In this document: one piece after another, positions 43,107 to 54,090 of the stretch
Layout: each line of letters starts with the position of its first letter
How positions within the stretch are numbered: the stretch's first letter is position 1
DNA from: Nitrospira sp. MA-1
Lineage (GTDB): Bacteria; Nitrospirota; Nitrospiria; Nitrospirales; UBA8639
Assembly: GCA_032139905.1 (NCBI GenBank)
Contig: JAQJDB010000006.1
Location: 558,001-622,000, forward strand
Length of the DNA stretch: 64,000 nucleotides
Direction of reading: 5' to 3'
Notes under the pieces: generated by a model
Told to the model about the DNA's origin: nothing
The model's database searches: none
The model's input: only the letters and a program-made list of their open reading frames with translations
Program-made: the position numbers and the translations under genes

Positions 43107-43235
43107 CTATTGATCGCGGTTGACTATGTAGAAGGCGGTGATGGAGAGGAATCGTTTGGCTATGCAGGCGGAGAACGGTTCGAGGTCGAGACGGCGGTTT
43201 TGGCGTATTCTCGTGCGTCGAAGGGTTCGAGAGTA
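43107..43235 (-). pseudogene. 3' fragment of a polyprenyl synthase gene
   Basis: The minus strand matches the last ~40 codons of the synthase gene at 44936-45940. A frame reads EPFSACIAKRFLSITAFYIVNRDQ and then stop, against EPFSACTAKRSLSITACYMVNRDQ in the intact gene. The upstream part is frameshifted. No function is expected. Confidence 0.75.
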
Positions 43236-43249
43236 GTCACAGGGGAGGG

Positions 43250-44203
43250 CTAGTGCTCTACTTCTACTCTATCTACCTTTGACTTTTTAGGCCAGCGACG
43301 TTTCAGGCATATCCATTGTCCCGGTGCTTCTCTAATCCACTGTTCAAATTTTCGATTCAATTGACACGTCATATCGATAGCCTGTTCCGAGGAAGATGCT
43401 GAAGGGTTGTCGGGGAGTATTGGTTTGTCCACACAGATTCGGTAACGATAGTCCGGCAGTCGCACCACATGAACCGGGATAAAAGCGCATTGGTTGCGCA
43501 AGGCAAGGCGAGCCGGCGTGGTATTCGTGGGTGCCTCAATACCAAAGAAGGGGATCATTTCGGCACCGTCCAGCCGCGTATCTATGGCCAAACCAATGGA
43601 ATGGCCATTCTTGAGTTCGCGAGCCAGCGTTCGAATACCACCATCACGGGATACCAGGCGTACGGGGAAGGCGTTGCGTAATTTGAAAAAAAACTCTCTA
43701 AGATAGGGGTTGGACTCCGGTGCATAGATGATAGAGACACGCAAACTAAATTGTGCTGCCAAAAAATTCGTGAATTGCCAGGCTTGGGTGTGTGCAGTAA
43801 CAAAAACGATGGGTCGATCACCGCACAAAACTTCTTCGCTCTCTGGGGCAACGGAAAATTCAAGGCGTTGGTCACGCTGTTCCCACACTGTAAGCATATG
43901 AATCAATTCTGAAAGAGCAAGCCCCAGGCTGTGAAAGGTTTCTCGGCTAAGTTGCTGGATCTCTTGTTCGGTTTTATCGGGAAAGGTCAGTCGCAAATTT
44001 TTTTTGGCTGTATTAATCCTTGGAGTGAAACCTGCGAATGTTTTGAAAATCCCGCCACTAAGCGCCCCCGAAAACTGCATAGGTAATGCCCTTAATACCA
44101 GAAAAACTCCAGCGAATAGCCATGCTTCAATTTTCCACACGATTTTTTTTAGCGAGGGGAAAGCCAGGCTTAGGCGGCGAGAAATTAGATAGTGTTCAGC
44201 CAT
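43250..44203 (-). CDS. LpxL/HtrB-family lysophospholipid acyltransferase
   Basis: A 317-aa inner-membrane-associated acyltransferase of the lipid A biosynthesis family. An N-terminal hydrophobic segment (AWLFAGVFLVLRALPMQF) precedes NTAKKNLRLTFPDKTEQEIQQL, a family hallmark. The catalytic HxxxxE/D site reads FVTAHTQAWQF near residue 135, so the acidic partner is Q here, which may reduce activity or change the mechanism. RDGGIRTLARELKNGHSIGLAIDTRLDGAEMIPFFGIEAPTNTTPARLALR follows the usual pattern. It would add a secondary acyl chain to lipid A or another lipid. It is flanked on both sides by duplicated ispB-tail and repeat sequence. Confidence 0.8.
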   Translation of the reverse strand: MAEHYLISRRLSLAFPSLKKIVWKIEAWLFAGVFLVLRALPMQFSGALSGGIFKTFAGFTPRINTAKKNLRLTFPDKTEQEIQQLSRETFHSLGLALSELIHMLTVWEQRDQRLEFSVAPESEEVLCGDRPIVFVTAHTQAWQFTNFLAAQFSLRVSIIYAPESNPYLREFFFKLRNAFPVRLVSRDGGIRTLARELKNGHSIGLAIDTRLDGAEMIPFFGIEAPTNTTPARLALRNQCAFIPVHVVRLPDYRYRICVDKPILPDNPSASSSEQAIDMTCQLNRKFEQWIREAPGQWICLKRRWPKKSKVDRVEVEH

Positions 44204-44935
44204 TCTTAATCTTACGTCATATGGGGCGAAATTTCGAACATTTGCGTTTGAGTCGGTTTACGATAGTCGTATCTGAGCCTAACTCCGAAGCGCTCGCGTC
44301 GGCGGGCTGGTCTAGCACGTGCCCATGTTGGCAGGGTAATTAGGCAGTCCCCTGACCTTTCAATTCACCCGTTCCGGTTTTTAGGCTTTAACTCCTGTGT
44401 TACAAATGACTCCTGCCTATGTGTTAAGCAAAAAATCGATTTCTCCATTTTCGCCGCGCCTTCGGTACAGCGCCTGTCAGCCACTTTTTTCATGGTGTGT
44501 TGTTCATTTGCTTACGACGCCTGCTGTCCGATCATGGGGACGGGCGCTCTTTTTTCTTGGCGGGCCTTGTTTGAGCCCTTCGCCCCGACTCAGGACAGCC
44601 TCCGCGAGTTGGACCGCCCTCTTGTATTCCGCGGCCGTCCTATCTAATGAGGTCGGACTGAGCGTCAATGGTTTTGGGTCCTTTTCCCGAAAGAAAAGGA
44701 CCTTGCCTGCCGGGGCAAGACCCGGCAACATTGAACATCGCTCAGACATGGTCATTTGATAAACGAGTAAGACGCATTGTCTTAAAACACCGTTTTGGGG
44801 ACTTTCAAAAGCGAAGATGGATTTCCGCCAAAAACTGGCGGGAATGACAGGGGGTGGAGGATGGGCTTAGGCGAAGAATGAGCCAATGCTCGATTCTTAT
44901 ACTTCGAAAAAGGAACTACGAAGAATTTTGGAGTG
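44204..44935. other. Intergenic region with repeat copy 3
   Basis: About 730 bases. An 83-codon minus-strand frame (44504-44755) lies over repeat copy 3 and matches a frame over copy 2, but the pair differ by gaps that break codons, so it is not treated as a gene. The rest shows nothing distinct. Confidence 0.5.
44515..44726. repeat. Intergenic repeat family, copy 3
   Basis: Same orientation as copy 2, opposite to copy 1. It carries an extra ~25 bases (gcccttcgccccgactcagg region) absent from copy 2. Confidence 0.65.
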
Positions 44936-45940
44936 TTATTGGTCGCGGTTGACCATGTAGCAGGCGGTGATGGAGAGGGATCGTTTGGCGGTGCAGGCGG
45001 AGAACGGTTCAAGGTCAAGGGCCGCGGCTTCGACGAACTCCCGTGCTCGAGCGGTGGAATAGGCCAGTGATCCTTGTTTCTGCATTAATTGGATGATTTT
45101 CGTGACGTCCTCATCTTCAATGGCATGGGCCAAAATCTTTTCGGTGATCCATTGGTTGTCTTGAGAAGAGCAAGTCTGGAGAAGGTGGAGTAATGGGATG
45201 GTAATCATGCCCTGGCGAATATCCTGACCAAGGGCTTTACCGAGTTTTGCACGGTCTGCCGCATAATCCAAGCGATCATCAGCCAATTGAAAGGCCATGC
45301 CAAGATGATAGCCAAACCGATAAAGAGCGGCTTGTTCTTCGATTGAGGCACCTCCAACGATCGCCCCAACCTTACAGGAGGCAGCAACAAGGGCTGCTGT
45401 TTTATATTCAACAATTTTGAGGTAGGCGGCCTCCGATAGGTGTGGTTGACTATTGGCGCAGAGTTGAAGAACCTCCCCTTCAGCCATCTTTCGGCAGGCA
45501 TCCGCTAAGGCTTCGTTGATGCCATGATTGTGGAAGGTGGCAATCAGGGCCATGGCCTGAGAATACAAATAATCGCCCACAAGGATGCTGGCCTGGTTTC
45601 CCCAGAGTTTCCTTGCGGTAGGTTGTCCCCGTCGGAGGTCGGCTTCGTCTAAGACGTCATCATGTAATAACGTGGCCGTATGAATAAACTCGACGAGACT
45701 GCCCAGCAACAAAAAGTCTTTTTGGAGATATCCACAGAGACGAGCGCAGAGAATCAGAAGCAGCGGACGGATACGTTTCCCTCCACTGGCAAAGATGTGA
45801 CCAGCGACGGTATTTATGAGCGGGGCATGCGATTCAAGGTGTTTGGTAATCTGGCTTTCAACCTCAATTAGGTCCGGCCGAAAGGCTTCCCACACATCCT
45901 CCATGGATTCCAGGTCTCTGAGGGCTGGTTCCTGATGCAT
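44936..45940 (-). CDS. ispB: Polyprenyl diphosphate synthase (octaprenyl type)
   Basis: Extends allylic diphosphates with IPP to make the long isoprenoid chain of the respiratory quinone. GGKRIRPLLLILCARL is the substrate-binding start. The first aspartate-rich motif is TATLLHDDVLDEADLRRGQPT, the second is GMAFQLADDRLDYAAD, and the lysine site is EYKTAALVAASCKVGA; all are intact. From the ATG at 45938-45940 (MHQEPALRDLESMED) it is 334 aa, the usual size. A frame 16 codons longer exists but has no family support. It is divergent from gltB. Its 3' end has a duplicate at 43107-43235. Confidence 0.9.
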   Translation of the reverse strand: MHQEPALRDLESMEDVWEAFRPDLIEVESQITKHLESHAPLINTVAGHIFASGGKRIRPLLLILCARLCGYLQKDFLLLGSLVEFIHTATLLHDDVLDEADLRRGQPTARKLWGNQASILVGDYLYSQAMALIATFHNHGINEALADACRKMAEGEVLQLCANSQPHLSEAAYLKIVEYKTAALVAASCKVGAIVGGASIEEQAALYRFGYHLGMAFQLADDRLDYAADRAKLGKALGQDIRQGMITIPLLHLLQTCSSQDNQWITEKILAHAIEDEDVTKIIQLMQKQGSLAYSTARAREFVEAAALDLEPFSACTAKRSLSITACYMVNRDQ

Positions 45941-46064
45941 GGCGGCGATACTAGGGGGTAGCCTGTGGATTGTCAAGCTGAACCACATGCTGGAAATCGA
46001 TCAACATATTTTTAAAAACCAAATGGCTGTATGGAAAAATTTCCATAGGGAAAAGGGGATCGTC

Positions 46065-46092
46065 TTGACAGATTTTTTGACCATCCATTAAT
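46065..46092 (+). promoter_or_regulatory. Candidate promoter of gltBD
   Basis: A perfect TTGACA (46065-46070) and ATTAAT (46087-46092) 16 bases apart, ~145 bases before the gltB start, in the divergent ispB-gltB gap. Seen by eye only. Confidence 0.35.
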
Positions 46093-46238
46093 GTTGTTCC
46101 TTAATTTTGATTCGTTCTTCCCTTATTCTTCCGTCGCTCTCCGGGACCACACAAAGGCATACATGGCCCATTGAGTCTCTGCTAAGGGGTGGCGTGTCTC
46201 CCTCGTGACGATGGCCAACAACATTTTTTAGGTGAAAC

Positions 46239-49200
46239 GTGAAACAGGTGCATAACCAACCAGTGTGGAATCTCCCGGGATTGCCTTCAGCCCAAGGCCT
46301 CTACCATCCTGGAAATGAGCATGATGGCTGTGGAATCGGGTTTGTTGCCCATATAAAGGGGCAAAAATCACACGACATCATAGAAAAGGGCCTGGAGGTC
46401 AACAAAAATCTGACTCATCGGGGAGCACAAGGATCTGACCCATGTACCGGCGATGGGGCAGGAATTCTCTCCCAGATACCCCATGATTTTTTTCATCGGG
46501 TTGCCACTGAATCTGGTATCGACCTTCCGGTAGCCGGGGCCTATGGGGTAGGCATGGTGTTTTTGCCCCAGGATGCCAAGACCAGGCAACAGTGCGAAGC
46601 CGTCTTTGAAGCGATCATAGGGGAAGAGGGTCAAAGATTTTTAGGGTGGCGTGATGTTCCAGCCAAAGAGGATCAAATCGGGGAACAGGCTCGAAAAACG
46701 ATGCCCGCCATTCGACAGTTTTTTGTCGCACGTGAATTACTGAATCCGATGCAGTTTGAACGAAAACTGTATGTCATTCGTAAACGCATAACCCGGGCCG
46801 TTCGGGAATCAGCTCTCCCGGGGAAAGAATGGGTGTATATATCCAGTCTATCCGGCAACACGATTGTCTATAAGGGAATGTTGTTGCCTGAACAGGTTTC
46901 ACTGTTTTATCCCGATCTTGCGGATCCCACATTTACCTCGGCGTTGGCCCTTGTGCATTCCCGCTTTAGTACAAACACGTTTCCAACCTGGGCCTTAGCC
47001 CATCCCTATCGCTATTCGGTCCATAATGGCGAAATTAATACGCTGAAGGGGAATGTCAATTGGATGCGGGCCCGACAGGGGCGGCTGGCCTCTGAACTAT
47101 TTGGAGAGGATCTGAAAAAACTCTTTCCGATTATCGATGATTCCACGCAAAGCGATTCAGCCTGTTTGGATAATGCCATTGAGTTTTTGGTGATGGCCGG
47201 CCGGTCCCTGCCTCATGCCATGATGATGTTGATTCCGGAACCGTGGGTGGGAAATCCTCAAATGGATTTTGACCGACGAGGGTTTTATGAATATCACGCG
47301 GCCGTGATGGAACCGTGGGATGGACCAGCGGCCGTGTGCTTTACCGATGGGAAACTTGTCGGTGCGACCTTGGATCGGAATGGTCTGCGTCCCTGCCGGT
47401 ATCAAATTACCAAGGATGATGTCGTGGTGTTGGCTTCAGAAGCAGGAGTGCTTCCGGTAGATCCTAAGACCATTCGCATGAAGGGACGCCTGCAACCGGG
47501 TCGGATGTTTGTCGTGGATACCGTCCAAGGGCGTATTCTTGACGACGAAGAAATTAAAGCCGATATCACCAAACGGAAGCCCTATCGACAATGGTTAACG
47601 CAATATCGGGTGTCTTTAGATGAACTGCCTGAGCCACTCAATGTGCCGCAACCCGATCATCCGACGTTGCGCCAACGCCAGCAAGCCTTTGGGTATACGG
47701 TGGAAGAATTGAAAATGGTGTTGATTCCTATGGCGGTAACCGGTGAAGAGCCTATTTCTTCAATGGGAACCGATACGCCTTTAGCCGTGTTGTCCGAACG
47801 GCCGCAACTTCTTTTCAAATATTTCAAACAATTGTTTGCTCAAGTCACGAATCCTCCTATCGATCCGATCCGGGAGCATCTGGTGATGTCCCTTTTCACC
47901 AACATAGGGCCTAAGCCGAACGTTATTGCGGAGATTCCTGAGGCCTGTCGAAGGATTAAATTGCAGCAACCGATCCTTAGCAATCTTGACCTGCAAAAGA
48001 TTCGCATGATTGGAGATCCTCACTTTAAAAGTAAGACCCTTTCATTGCTCTTTAACGTGGCTGAGGGACCTGAGGGCATGGCTGCAGCTCTTGATCAATT
48101 ATGTCAGCAAGCTTCGAGAGCAATTAAGGATGGGGAAAAGTTTCTGATTCTGAGCGATCGAGGCATTAATGCCGAGTGGGCACCTATTCCCAGTTTATTG
48201 GGGGTCTCAGCCGTTCATCATCATCTGGTTCGAGAAGAAACCCGAACAGAGGTCGGGTTGATTCTGGAAACAGGGGAACCGCGTGATGTGCATCATTTTG
48301 CCTGCCTCATTGGATACGGAGTCGGGGCCATCAATCCGTATTTGGTGTTTGAGTCCCTCGTGGATATGGAACGGGAAGGGTATTTTCCTGAAAGTGTCGA
48401 TGCGGCGACGGCCGAATCCAAGTTTATCAAGGCAGTTAACAAAGGATTGCTGAAAATTTTCTCAAAGATGGGGATTTCTACGGTCCAGTCCTATTGTGGC
48501 GCTCAAATTTTTGAGGCTATTGGCCTGAATAACCAGTTGATTGATCGGTTTTTTACCGGAACGGCTTCACGGATCGAAGGCATTGGTCTCAGTGAGGTGG
48601 GTGAAGAGACCTTGCGCCGGCATGCTCTGGCCTATCGTCCCGTCCCCATGCGCCAATTAGATTTTGGTGGCGAAATCCATTATCGGATTCAGGGAGAGCA
48701 TCATAATTGGAATCCTGAAACGATTTACAAACTTCAGCATGCGTCGCGTGCGAATGATGCCAAAGCCTATGCCGATTTTTCAGCCCTCGTGAATAAGGAA
48801 GACCAACGGCGCTCGAATCTTCGTGGGTTGTTTGAGTTTAACTGGGCAGCCGAACCCATCCCCCTTGAGGACGTGGAACCTGCCAGTGAAATTGTGAAGC
48901 GATTTACCACGGGTGCCATGTCATTTGGGGCAATCAGTAAAGAAGCGCATGAAACATTGGCCATCGCCATGAATCGCATCGGTGCCAAAAGTAATACCGG
49001 AGAGGGCGGCGAGGACCCGGAACGATTTAACCCCTTGCCAAACGGGGATTCCAAAAATTCCTATATAAAGCAGGTGGCGTCCGGTCGTTTTGGGGTGACG
49101 GCACATTATCTGGTGAATGCCCGGGAATTGCAGATCAAAATGGCCCAGGGGGCTAAGCCTGGTGAAGGAGGACAGTTGCCGGGACACAAGGTGGATGAAA

Positions 49201-50819
49201 TTATTGCCAGGCTTCGGTATTCCACGCCAGGAGTGCAACTGATCTCGCCCCCTCCTCATCATGATATTTATTCTATCGAGGATCTCAAACAACTCATTTT
49301 TGACCTGAAGAATTCCAATCCCGAAGCCGCGATTTCCGTGAAACTCGTGGCCGAAGTCGGGGTCGGAACCGTGGCGGCAGGAGTGGCAAAGGCTCATGCC
49401 GATAAAGTCCTTATCAGCGGTGATTCCGGTGGAACCGGGGCTTCTCCCTTATCCTCCATCAAGTATGCGGGAGTACCCTGGGAATTGGGTCTGGCCGAAA
49501 CGCACCAGACGCTCGTGCTCAATGATCTGCGTGGACGTATTCGAGTGGAAACCGACGGCCAACTTAAAACGGGCCGTGATGTGGTGATTGCCACGCTCTT
49601 GGGGGCGGAAGAATTCGGTTTTTCTACGGCGCCATTGATCGTTGAGGGGTGCATCATGATGAGGAAATGCCACCTCAATACCTGTCCGGTAGGAGTGGCC
49701 ACCCAAGATGGGGAGTTGCGAAAACAATTTACGGGGAAACCAGAGCATGTTGTGAACTTCTTTATGTTTGTGGCGGAAGAAATTCGCTCTCTGATGGCAA
49801 AGCTCGGATTCAGGACCATTCGGGAGATGATCGGACGTGTGGATAAGCTCAAAGTGCATAAAGCTGTTGATCATTGGAAAGCCAAAGGGCTGGATTTGTC
49901 TCCGTTATTGATCAAGCCGGATGTCGGTCCTGAAGTGGCCACATCGTGTGTGCAAAAACAAGATCACGGTCTGAAGGAGATTTTGGATAATCAATTGGCG
50001 GAATGGTGTCAACCAGCCATTGAGCGGGGAGAGTCGGTTTCCTTGGATCTGCCTATACGAAATGTAAACCGGACCACCGGGACTGTTCTGTCAAGCCATA
50101 TTGCCCGTAGGTACGGGCCGGATGGACTCCCTTCTGACACGATTCGGATTAAGTTTACCGGATCGGCTGGACAATCCTTTGGTGCCTTTTTGTCGAAGGG
50201 TATTACGCTCATTCTGGAAGGCGAGTCGAATGACTATTTGGGGAAAGGTCTCTCTGGAGGGAAAATTATTGTGATTCCACCGAAGGGAGTGACGTATTCG
50301 CCGGAAGACACGATTCTGATCGGGAACACGTCCCTCTATGGGGCGACAGGTGGTGAAGGGTATTTTTATGGCATTGCGGGAGAACGGTTTGCTGTCCGGA
50401 ATAGTGGCGCACGGGCCGTCATTGATGGAACCGGTGATCATGGGTGTGAATATATGACCGGGGGTGTGGTGGTGGTTCTTGGGAAAACGGGACGTAATTT
50501 TGCGGCCGGGATGTCCGGAGGCGATGCCTATGTGTTGGATGAGGATGGGCAATTCCCCGCACGTTGCAATATGGGCATGGTGGAATTAGAACCTGTTGTG
50601 TCATCGGAAGATAAACAGACCCTTCGTGGGATGATAGAGGCCCATCTTCGTTACACCCAAAGTGCCAATGCCAGGAGGGTTCTTGAATCGTGGGATATGA
50701 TGTTGCCGAAATTTGTCAAAGTCATGCCCAGTGATTACAAGCGAGTGCTGCAGGAAAGGAAAACGGCCTTGGCCAAAGAACATGCTCAACGGGAGCGGGA
50801 GGCGGTGAGCCGTGGCTGA
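46239..50819 (+). CDS. gltB: Glutamate synthase, large subunit
   Basis: Converts glutamine and 2-oxoglutarate to two glutamates with reducing power from the small subunit; central to ammonium assimilation. 1526 aa, full length. The propeptide ends before the catalytic N-terminal cysteine in [16 protein letters not shown] (Cys ~31), followed by class II amidotransferase motifs ([51 protein letters not shown]). The FMN barrel includes [42 protein letters not shown] and the 3Fe-4S cysteines in [15 protein letters not shown]. The C-terminal glycine-rich beta-helix is present. The start is GTG 46239 with AGGTG just upstream. It overlaps gltD by eight bases. Confidence 0.96.
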   Translation: MKQVHNQPVWNLPGLPSAQGLYHPGNEHDGCGIGFVAHIKGQKSHDIIEKGLEVNKNLTHRGAQGSDPCTGDGAGILSQIPHDFFHRVATESGIDLPVAGAYGVGMVFLPQDAKTRQQCEAVFEAIIGEEGQRFLGWRDVPAKEDQIGEQARKTMPAIRQFFVARELLNPMQFERKLYVIRKRITRAVRESALPGKEWVYISSLSGNTIVYKGMLLPEQVSLFYPDLADPTFTSALALVHSRFSTNTFPTWALAHPYRYSVHNGEINTLKGNVNWMRARQGRLASELFGEDLKKLFPIIDDSTQSDSACLDNAIEFLVMAGRSLPHAMMMLIPEPWVGNPQMDFDRRGFYEYHAAVMEPWDGPAAVCFTDGKLVGATLDRNGLRPCRYQITKDDVVVLASEAGVLPVDPKTIRMKGRLQPGRMFVVDTVQGRILDDEEIKADITKRKPYRQWLTQYRVSLDELPEPLNVPQPDHPTLRQRQQAFGYTVEELKMVLIPMAVTGEEPISSMGTDTPLAVLSERPQLLFKYFKQLFAQVTNPPIDPIREHLVMSLFTNIGPKPNVIAEIPEACRRIKLQQPILSNLDLQKIRMIGDPHFKSKTLSLLFNVAEGPEGMAAALDQLCQQASRAIKDGEKFLILSDRGINAEWAPIPSLLGVSAVHHHLVREETRTEVGLILETGEPRDVHHFACLIGYGVGAINPYLVFESLVDMEREGYFPESVDAATAESKFIKAVNKGLLKIFSKMGISTVQSYCGAQIFEAIGLNNQLIDRFFTGTASRIEGIGLSEVGEETLRRHALAYRPVPMRQLDFGGEIHYRIQGEHHNWNPETIYKLQHASRANDAKAYADFSALVNKEDQRRSNLRGLFEFNWAAEPIPLEDVEPASEIVKRFTTGAMSFGAISKEAHETLAIAMNRIGAKSNTGEGGEDPERFNPLPNGDSKNSYIKQVASGRFGVTAHYLVNARELQIKMAQGAKPGEGGQLPGHKVDEIIARLRYSTPGVQLISPPPHHDIYSIEDLKQLIFDLKNSNPEAAISVKLVAEVGVGTVAAGVAKAHADKVLISGDSGGTGASPLSSIKYAGVPWELGLAETHQTLVLNDLRGRIRVETDGQLKTGRDVVIATLLGAEEFGFSTAPLIVEGCIMMRKCHLNTCPVGVATQDGELRKQFTGKPEHVVNFFMFVAEEIRSLMAKLGFRTIREMIGRVDKLKVHKAVDHWKAKGLDLSPLLIKPDVGPEVATSCVQKQDHGLKEILDNQLAEWCQPAIERGESVSLDLPIRNVNRTTGTVLSSHIARRYGPDGLPSDTIRIKFTGSAGQSFGAFLSKGITLILEGESNDYLGKGLSGGKIIVIPPKGVTYSPEDTILIGNTSLYGATGGEGYFYGIAGERFAVRNSGARAVIDGTGDHGCEYMTGGVVVVLGKTGRNFAAGMSGGDAYVLDEDGQFPARCNMGMVELEPVVSSEDKQTLRGMIEAHLRYTQSANARRVLESWDMMLPKFVKVMPSDYKRVLQERKTALAKEHAQREREAVSRG

Positions 50820-52242
50820 TCCTCGTGGTTTTTTGAAATATAAACGGGAAGGACCTCAACGACGGCCGGTTGAGCTACGGGTTCTCGATTGGAAAGAAAT
50901 TTATGAACCCTTTTCCGACGACAAACTCAAAACGCAGGGTGCACGCTGTATGGATTGCGGGGTGCCATTTTGTCAAAGCCCCTCTGGCTGTCCTGTGGTG
51001 AATTTGATCCCGGAATGGAACGATCTGGTACATAAGGGACGATGGAAAGATGCCCTCAAGGCGCTTCATGCCACCAATAACTTTCCTGAGTTTACCGGAC
51101 GTCTCTGTCCGGCTCCATGCGAGTCAGCATGTGTGTTAGGCATTAATAGCGATCCGGTCTCTATCCGAGTCATTGAATGGAATATTATTGATAAAGGGTT
51201 TGAAGAAGGGTGGGTTGAACCGGTGCTACCGGTTGTCTCATCCGGGAAACGGGTTGCCATTGTCGGGTCGGGTCCAGCAGGGTTGGCGGCGGCCCAACAA
51301 TTAGCCCGGACTGGTCATGAAGTGACAGTTTTGGAAAAGGCTGATCGGATTGGAGGCTTGCTTCGCTATGGTATTCCAGATTTTAAAATGGAGAAGTGGG
51401 TATTAGACCGTCGATTGGAGCAGATGCGGAAAGAGGGGGTGACCTTTCAGACTAGCGTGTGCGTTGGTGTGGACACCACTGTCGAGGCACTCCGTCGTGA
51501 CTATGATGCGGTGTTGCTGGCGATGGGGGCCGAGCAACCAAGAGAATTGCCCGTTCCAGGAAGAGATCTTAAGGGCGTTCATCTCGCCATGGATTATCTT
51601 ACTCAACAGAATAAGCAAGTGGCCGGGGATACCCTTCTGGGAGAGCACATATCGGCTAAAGGCAAACGGGTGGTGATTATCGGTGGTGGTGATACGGGAT
51701 CGGATTGTCTTGGTACGGCTCATCGTCAAGGGTGTGTTGAAGCTCATCAATTTGAGTTGTTACCCGAACCTCCACCGAATCGGGCTCAATCGACACCATG
51801 GCCTTTATGGCCCATGCAATTACGAACGTCGCATGCCCACGAAGAAGGGTGTGATCGCGAATGGAGTATCTCCACCACAAAGTTTTCAGGGGAAAATGGG
51901 CACCTCACCAGATTGCATGCGACCCGTGTGAATTTTGAGAATGGAAAGGTGGTTCCTGTTCCCGGGGCCGAGATCAAGATGGATGTTGAGCTGGTCTTGT
52001 TGGCGATGGGGTTTGTCGGGCCGGTTAAAGGGGGCCTGCTGGATTCTCTTGGGCTTCAATATGATTCTCGTGGGAATGTGGCTGTTGATGAACACTTCAT
52101 GACTAATATGGATGGGGTGTTTGCCACAGGGGACACTAAGCGTGGCGCGTCTTTGATTGTCTGGGCTATTGCAGAAGGTAGAAAGTCTGCGGCCGGGATT
52201 CACCGGTATCTACAAGCTGGACGATCCTTTCGGGTGTCCTGA
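50812..52242 (+). CDS. gltD: Glutamate synthase, small subunit
   Basis: Feeds electrons from NADPH through FAD and two 4Fe-4S clusters to GltB. 476 aa. The N-terminal cysteines are in [30 protein letters not shown] and [17 protein letters not shown]. The FAD site is [29 protein letters not shown] and the NADPH site is [21 protein letters not shown]. The C-terminal FAD contact is [26 protein letters not shown]. The start is GTG 50812, inside the gltB stop region, so translation is coupled. Confidence 0.96.
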   Translation: MADPRGFLKYKREGPQRRPVELRVLDWKEIYEPFSDDKLKTQGARCMDCGVPFCQSPSGCPVVNLIPEWNDLVHKGRWKDALKALHATNNFPEFTGRLCPAPCESACVLGINSDPVSIRVIEWNIIDKGFEEGWVEPVLPVVSSGKRVAIVGSGPAGLAAAQQLARTGHEVTVLEKADRIGGLLRYGIPDFKMEKWVLDRRLEQMRKEGVTFQTSVCVGVDTTVEALRRDYDAVLLAMGAEQPRELPVPGRDLKGVHLAMDYLTQQNKQVAGDTLLGEHISAKGKRVVIIGGGDTGSDCLGTAHRQGCVEAHQFELLPEPPPNRAQSTPWPLWPMQLRTSHAHEEGCDREWSISTTKFSGENGHLTRLHATRVNFENGKVVPVPGAEIKMDVELVLLAMGFVGPVKGGLLDSLGLQYDSRGNVAVDEHFMTNMDGVFATGDTKRGASLIVWAIAEGRKSAAGIHRYLQAGRSFRVS

Positions 52243-52497
52243 TTTCTTTCCATTCCTGGATGTTTTCCGCTTAGGTCGGTTTTTCAAAAGCTCTTGTGAA
52301 ATGTAAAGTGGGTGTGTGTCCATCACAGATCATCAAGAAGGTGTTGAGTCCTACCAACAGCAGTCCGTCCGTCACGTGGCTGTGACTATGCCTCCTTCCC
52401 CTGCTCTGTTCGTCCCGGTAATATTGAGCTTGCTGACGCGCATTTTTTGAACGTCTTTCCTCTGGATTATTATCCCCTTAGCTTCTTAAGTCACTGA

Positions 52498-54003
52498 ATG
52501 AGGAAACCTTTGCGCTATACAGATTTGTCACGTGGGGAGGCTATTTACGAAGAGTTCCTTCGGCGGGCAGGCAGGATTCCATTTCTGGGCCTTGGTTTAT
52601 CGGTGGATGTGTATTCACCTGATATATTTGACCTATACGAGGAACTTCGAAGTCAGCAAATCCCGATGGCCTATCTTGAAATCTTTCATGCGGCTTCGGA
52701 GGCTTTGGCGATGGTTCGAGCCCGACTTTCTGACATTCCTCTGGCCTACCATGCCGAGGGGATTTGGGTCACACAACCTGATTGGGACACCGCGTACAAT
52801 TCTCAAGAGCGATTACAGGCTACTGCCTTCAATCTTCGAATGTTACAGCCTCATTGGGTTAATCAAGAATGTGCGGCCAAAGAAATAGGCGGCTTTTCGT
52901 TCGGGACCTACTTGCCTCCCGTATTTACCAGAGCTTCTGCAGAAATTACGGCTTACCAGACGTGGAATGCTCAGCTGCAGCTCGATCAATTTGATTGGGG
53001 ACAGCAGGTCAGCTCGCCATTGCTGCTTTTGGAGGTTCCGCCCTTAACCTATTTTTCGATGGGTGAGATGCCTTATGCAGAATTTTTCGCGAACATTTCA
53101 GCCAAGTCACCCTGCGGGTTGGTATTGGATCTGGGCCACGTCTGGACGGCCTATCGATATTCCGGCGCTTGGCGAAAACAGGGGCTGGAATCGTTTTTCG
53201 AAGCCTTTCTTGAGCAATTTCCCCTGGAGAGAGTCATTGAAATTCATATCGCCGGTCTGGATTGCCATCCGAACATCCACACCGGACTTGATGCAGAGCC
53301 ACACGGACCCCAAAATTGGATTGATGCCCATGAGGCTCCCATCCCAGACGAATTACTTATGCTCCTGACTCGGGTTTTAGGGGATTCTCGTCTTCTCAAT
53401 CTCAAAGGAATCGCCTTAGAAGTAGACAATAAGCCCATACCGCTTATCTGCCGGGAAATGAAAATGGTGATGGAGATGGTAGAGCCTCCGGGGCATTTGA
53501 TTGCTCAGGTGCGTTCGTCTGCCACAGAATTGCAAAGGGAATCAAACTTTCCAGTGGAAAACGTCGAGCCTTCTAGGGAAACCCGTGATGGATTAACCCT
53601 CCAATACAGGGAGTACATGGCACTGGTCAGAGAAGTCCTGAGTGGTCGGCTGGATGTACCTGGTTCTTTGGATGCTGAAATGAATATGGGGCTTCATGTG
53701 TATGCGACTCAGTATTTACCATATGAAATTCTCACATGGGGTGGAGATGTGAGGGTGATGTTTCCCAATGCGTGTGATCTTTTGGCCCAATACGGGATTT
53801 CATTGAAACAATTTGTGGAATTTTGGTTTGCCCATCCTCGAACATCTGAGTGTGGGATTGAGTATGATTTCTTTTTGCTCAAAATTGATTTATTTGTGAA
53901 ATTTATTGGGCAGATGTTTCCTGAGGCAAGTTCCCTTGTCAAACAGGAAGCCGAACTTCTTATTCAGGGCTACCTCCTCGCATCTCAGGGGGCATCGACG
54001 TAA
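52498..54003 (+). CDS. DUF692-family protein (MbnB/TglH-like) with C-terminal extension
   Basis: A 501-aa protein. Residues ~28-330 fit the DUF692 TIM barrel of multinuclear iron oxidases: FLGLGLSVDVYS, MAYLEIFHAAS, LAYHAEGIW (metal His), WVNQECAAKEIGG, SPLLLLEVPPL, GLVLDLGHVWTAY (metal Asp/His), VIEIHIAGLD and GIALEVD. Known members modify cysteines in small peptides (methanobactin, thiaglutamate). At 501 aa it is ~200 longer than usual. The extra C-terminus (YREYMALVREVLSGRLD, LHVYATQYLPYEILTWGGDVRVMFP, FAHPRTSECGIEYDFFLL) is unrecognised and could be a fused partner domain. No precursor peptide gene was seen beside it. It lies 255 bases after gltD. Confidence 0.7.
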   Translation: MRKPLRYTDLSRGEAIYEEFLRRAGRIPFLGLGLSVDVYSPDIFDLYEELRSQQIPMAYLEIFHAASEALAMVRARLSDIPLAYHAEGIWVTQPDWDTAYNSQERLQATAFNLRMLQPHWVNQECAAKEIGGFSFGTYLPPVFTRASAEITAYQTWNAQLQLDQFDWGQQVSSPLLLLEVPPLTYFSMGEMPYAEFFANISAKSPCGLVLDLGHVWTAYRYSGAWRKQGLESFFEAFLEQFPLERVIEIHIAGLDCHPNIHTGLDAEPHGPQNWIDAHEAPIPDELLMLLTRVLGDSRLLNLKGIALEVDNKPIPLICREMKMVMEMVEPPGHLIAQVRSSATELQRESNFPVENVEPSRETRDGLTLQYREYMALVREVLSGRLDVPGSLDAEMNMGLHVYATQYLPYEILTWGGDVRVMFPNACDLLAQYGISLKQFVEFWFAHPRTSECGIEYDFFLLKIDLFVKFIGQMFPEASSLVKQEAELLIQGYLLASQGAST

Positions 54004-54090
54004 CCACGACGGTTCCTAGGAAAATCGGTTCTGTCTGTCAGTGACCTGATCAGGTGAATAGTGGATTGGGAACTTCTGCTTGGCAGGGAT

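Larger units (their letters stand above)
42474..43249. other. Intergenic region made of duplicated sequence
   Basis: About 775 bases with no intact gene. It holds repeat copy 2 (42721-42907) and an ispB 3' fragment (43107-43235). The order repeat, then 'gatggatttccgc..aaa' spacer, then ispB tail mirrors 44440-45065, which indicates a segmental duplication on both sides of the acyltransferase gene. Confidence 0.6.
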
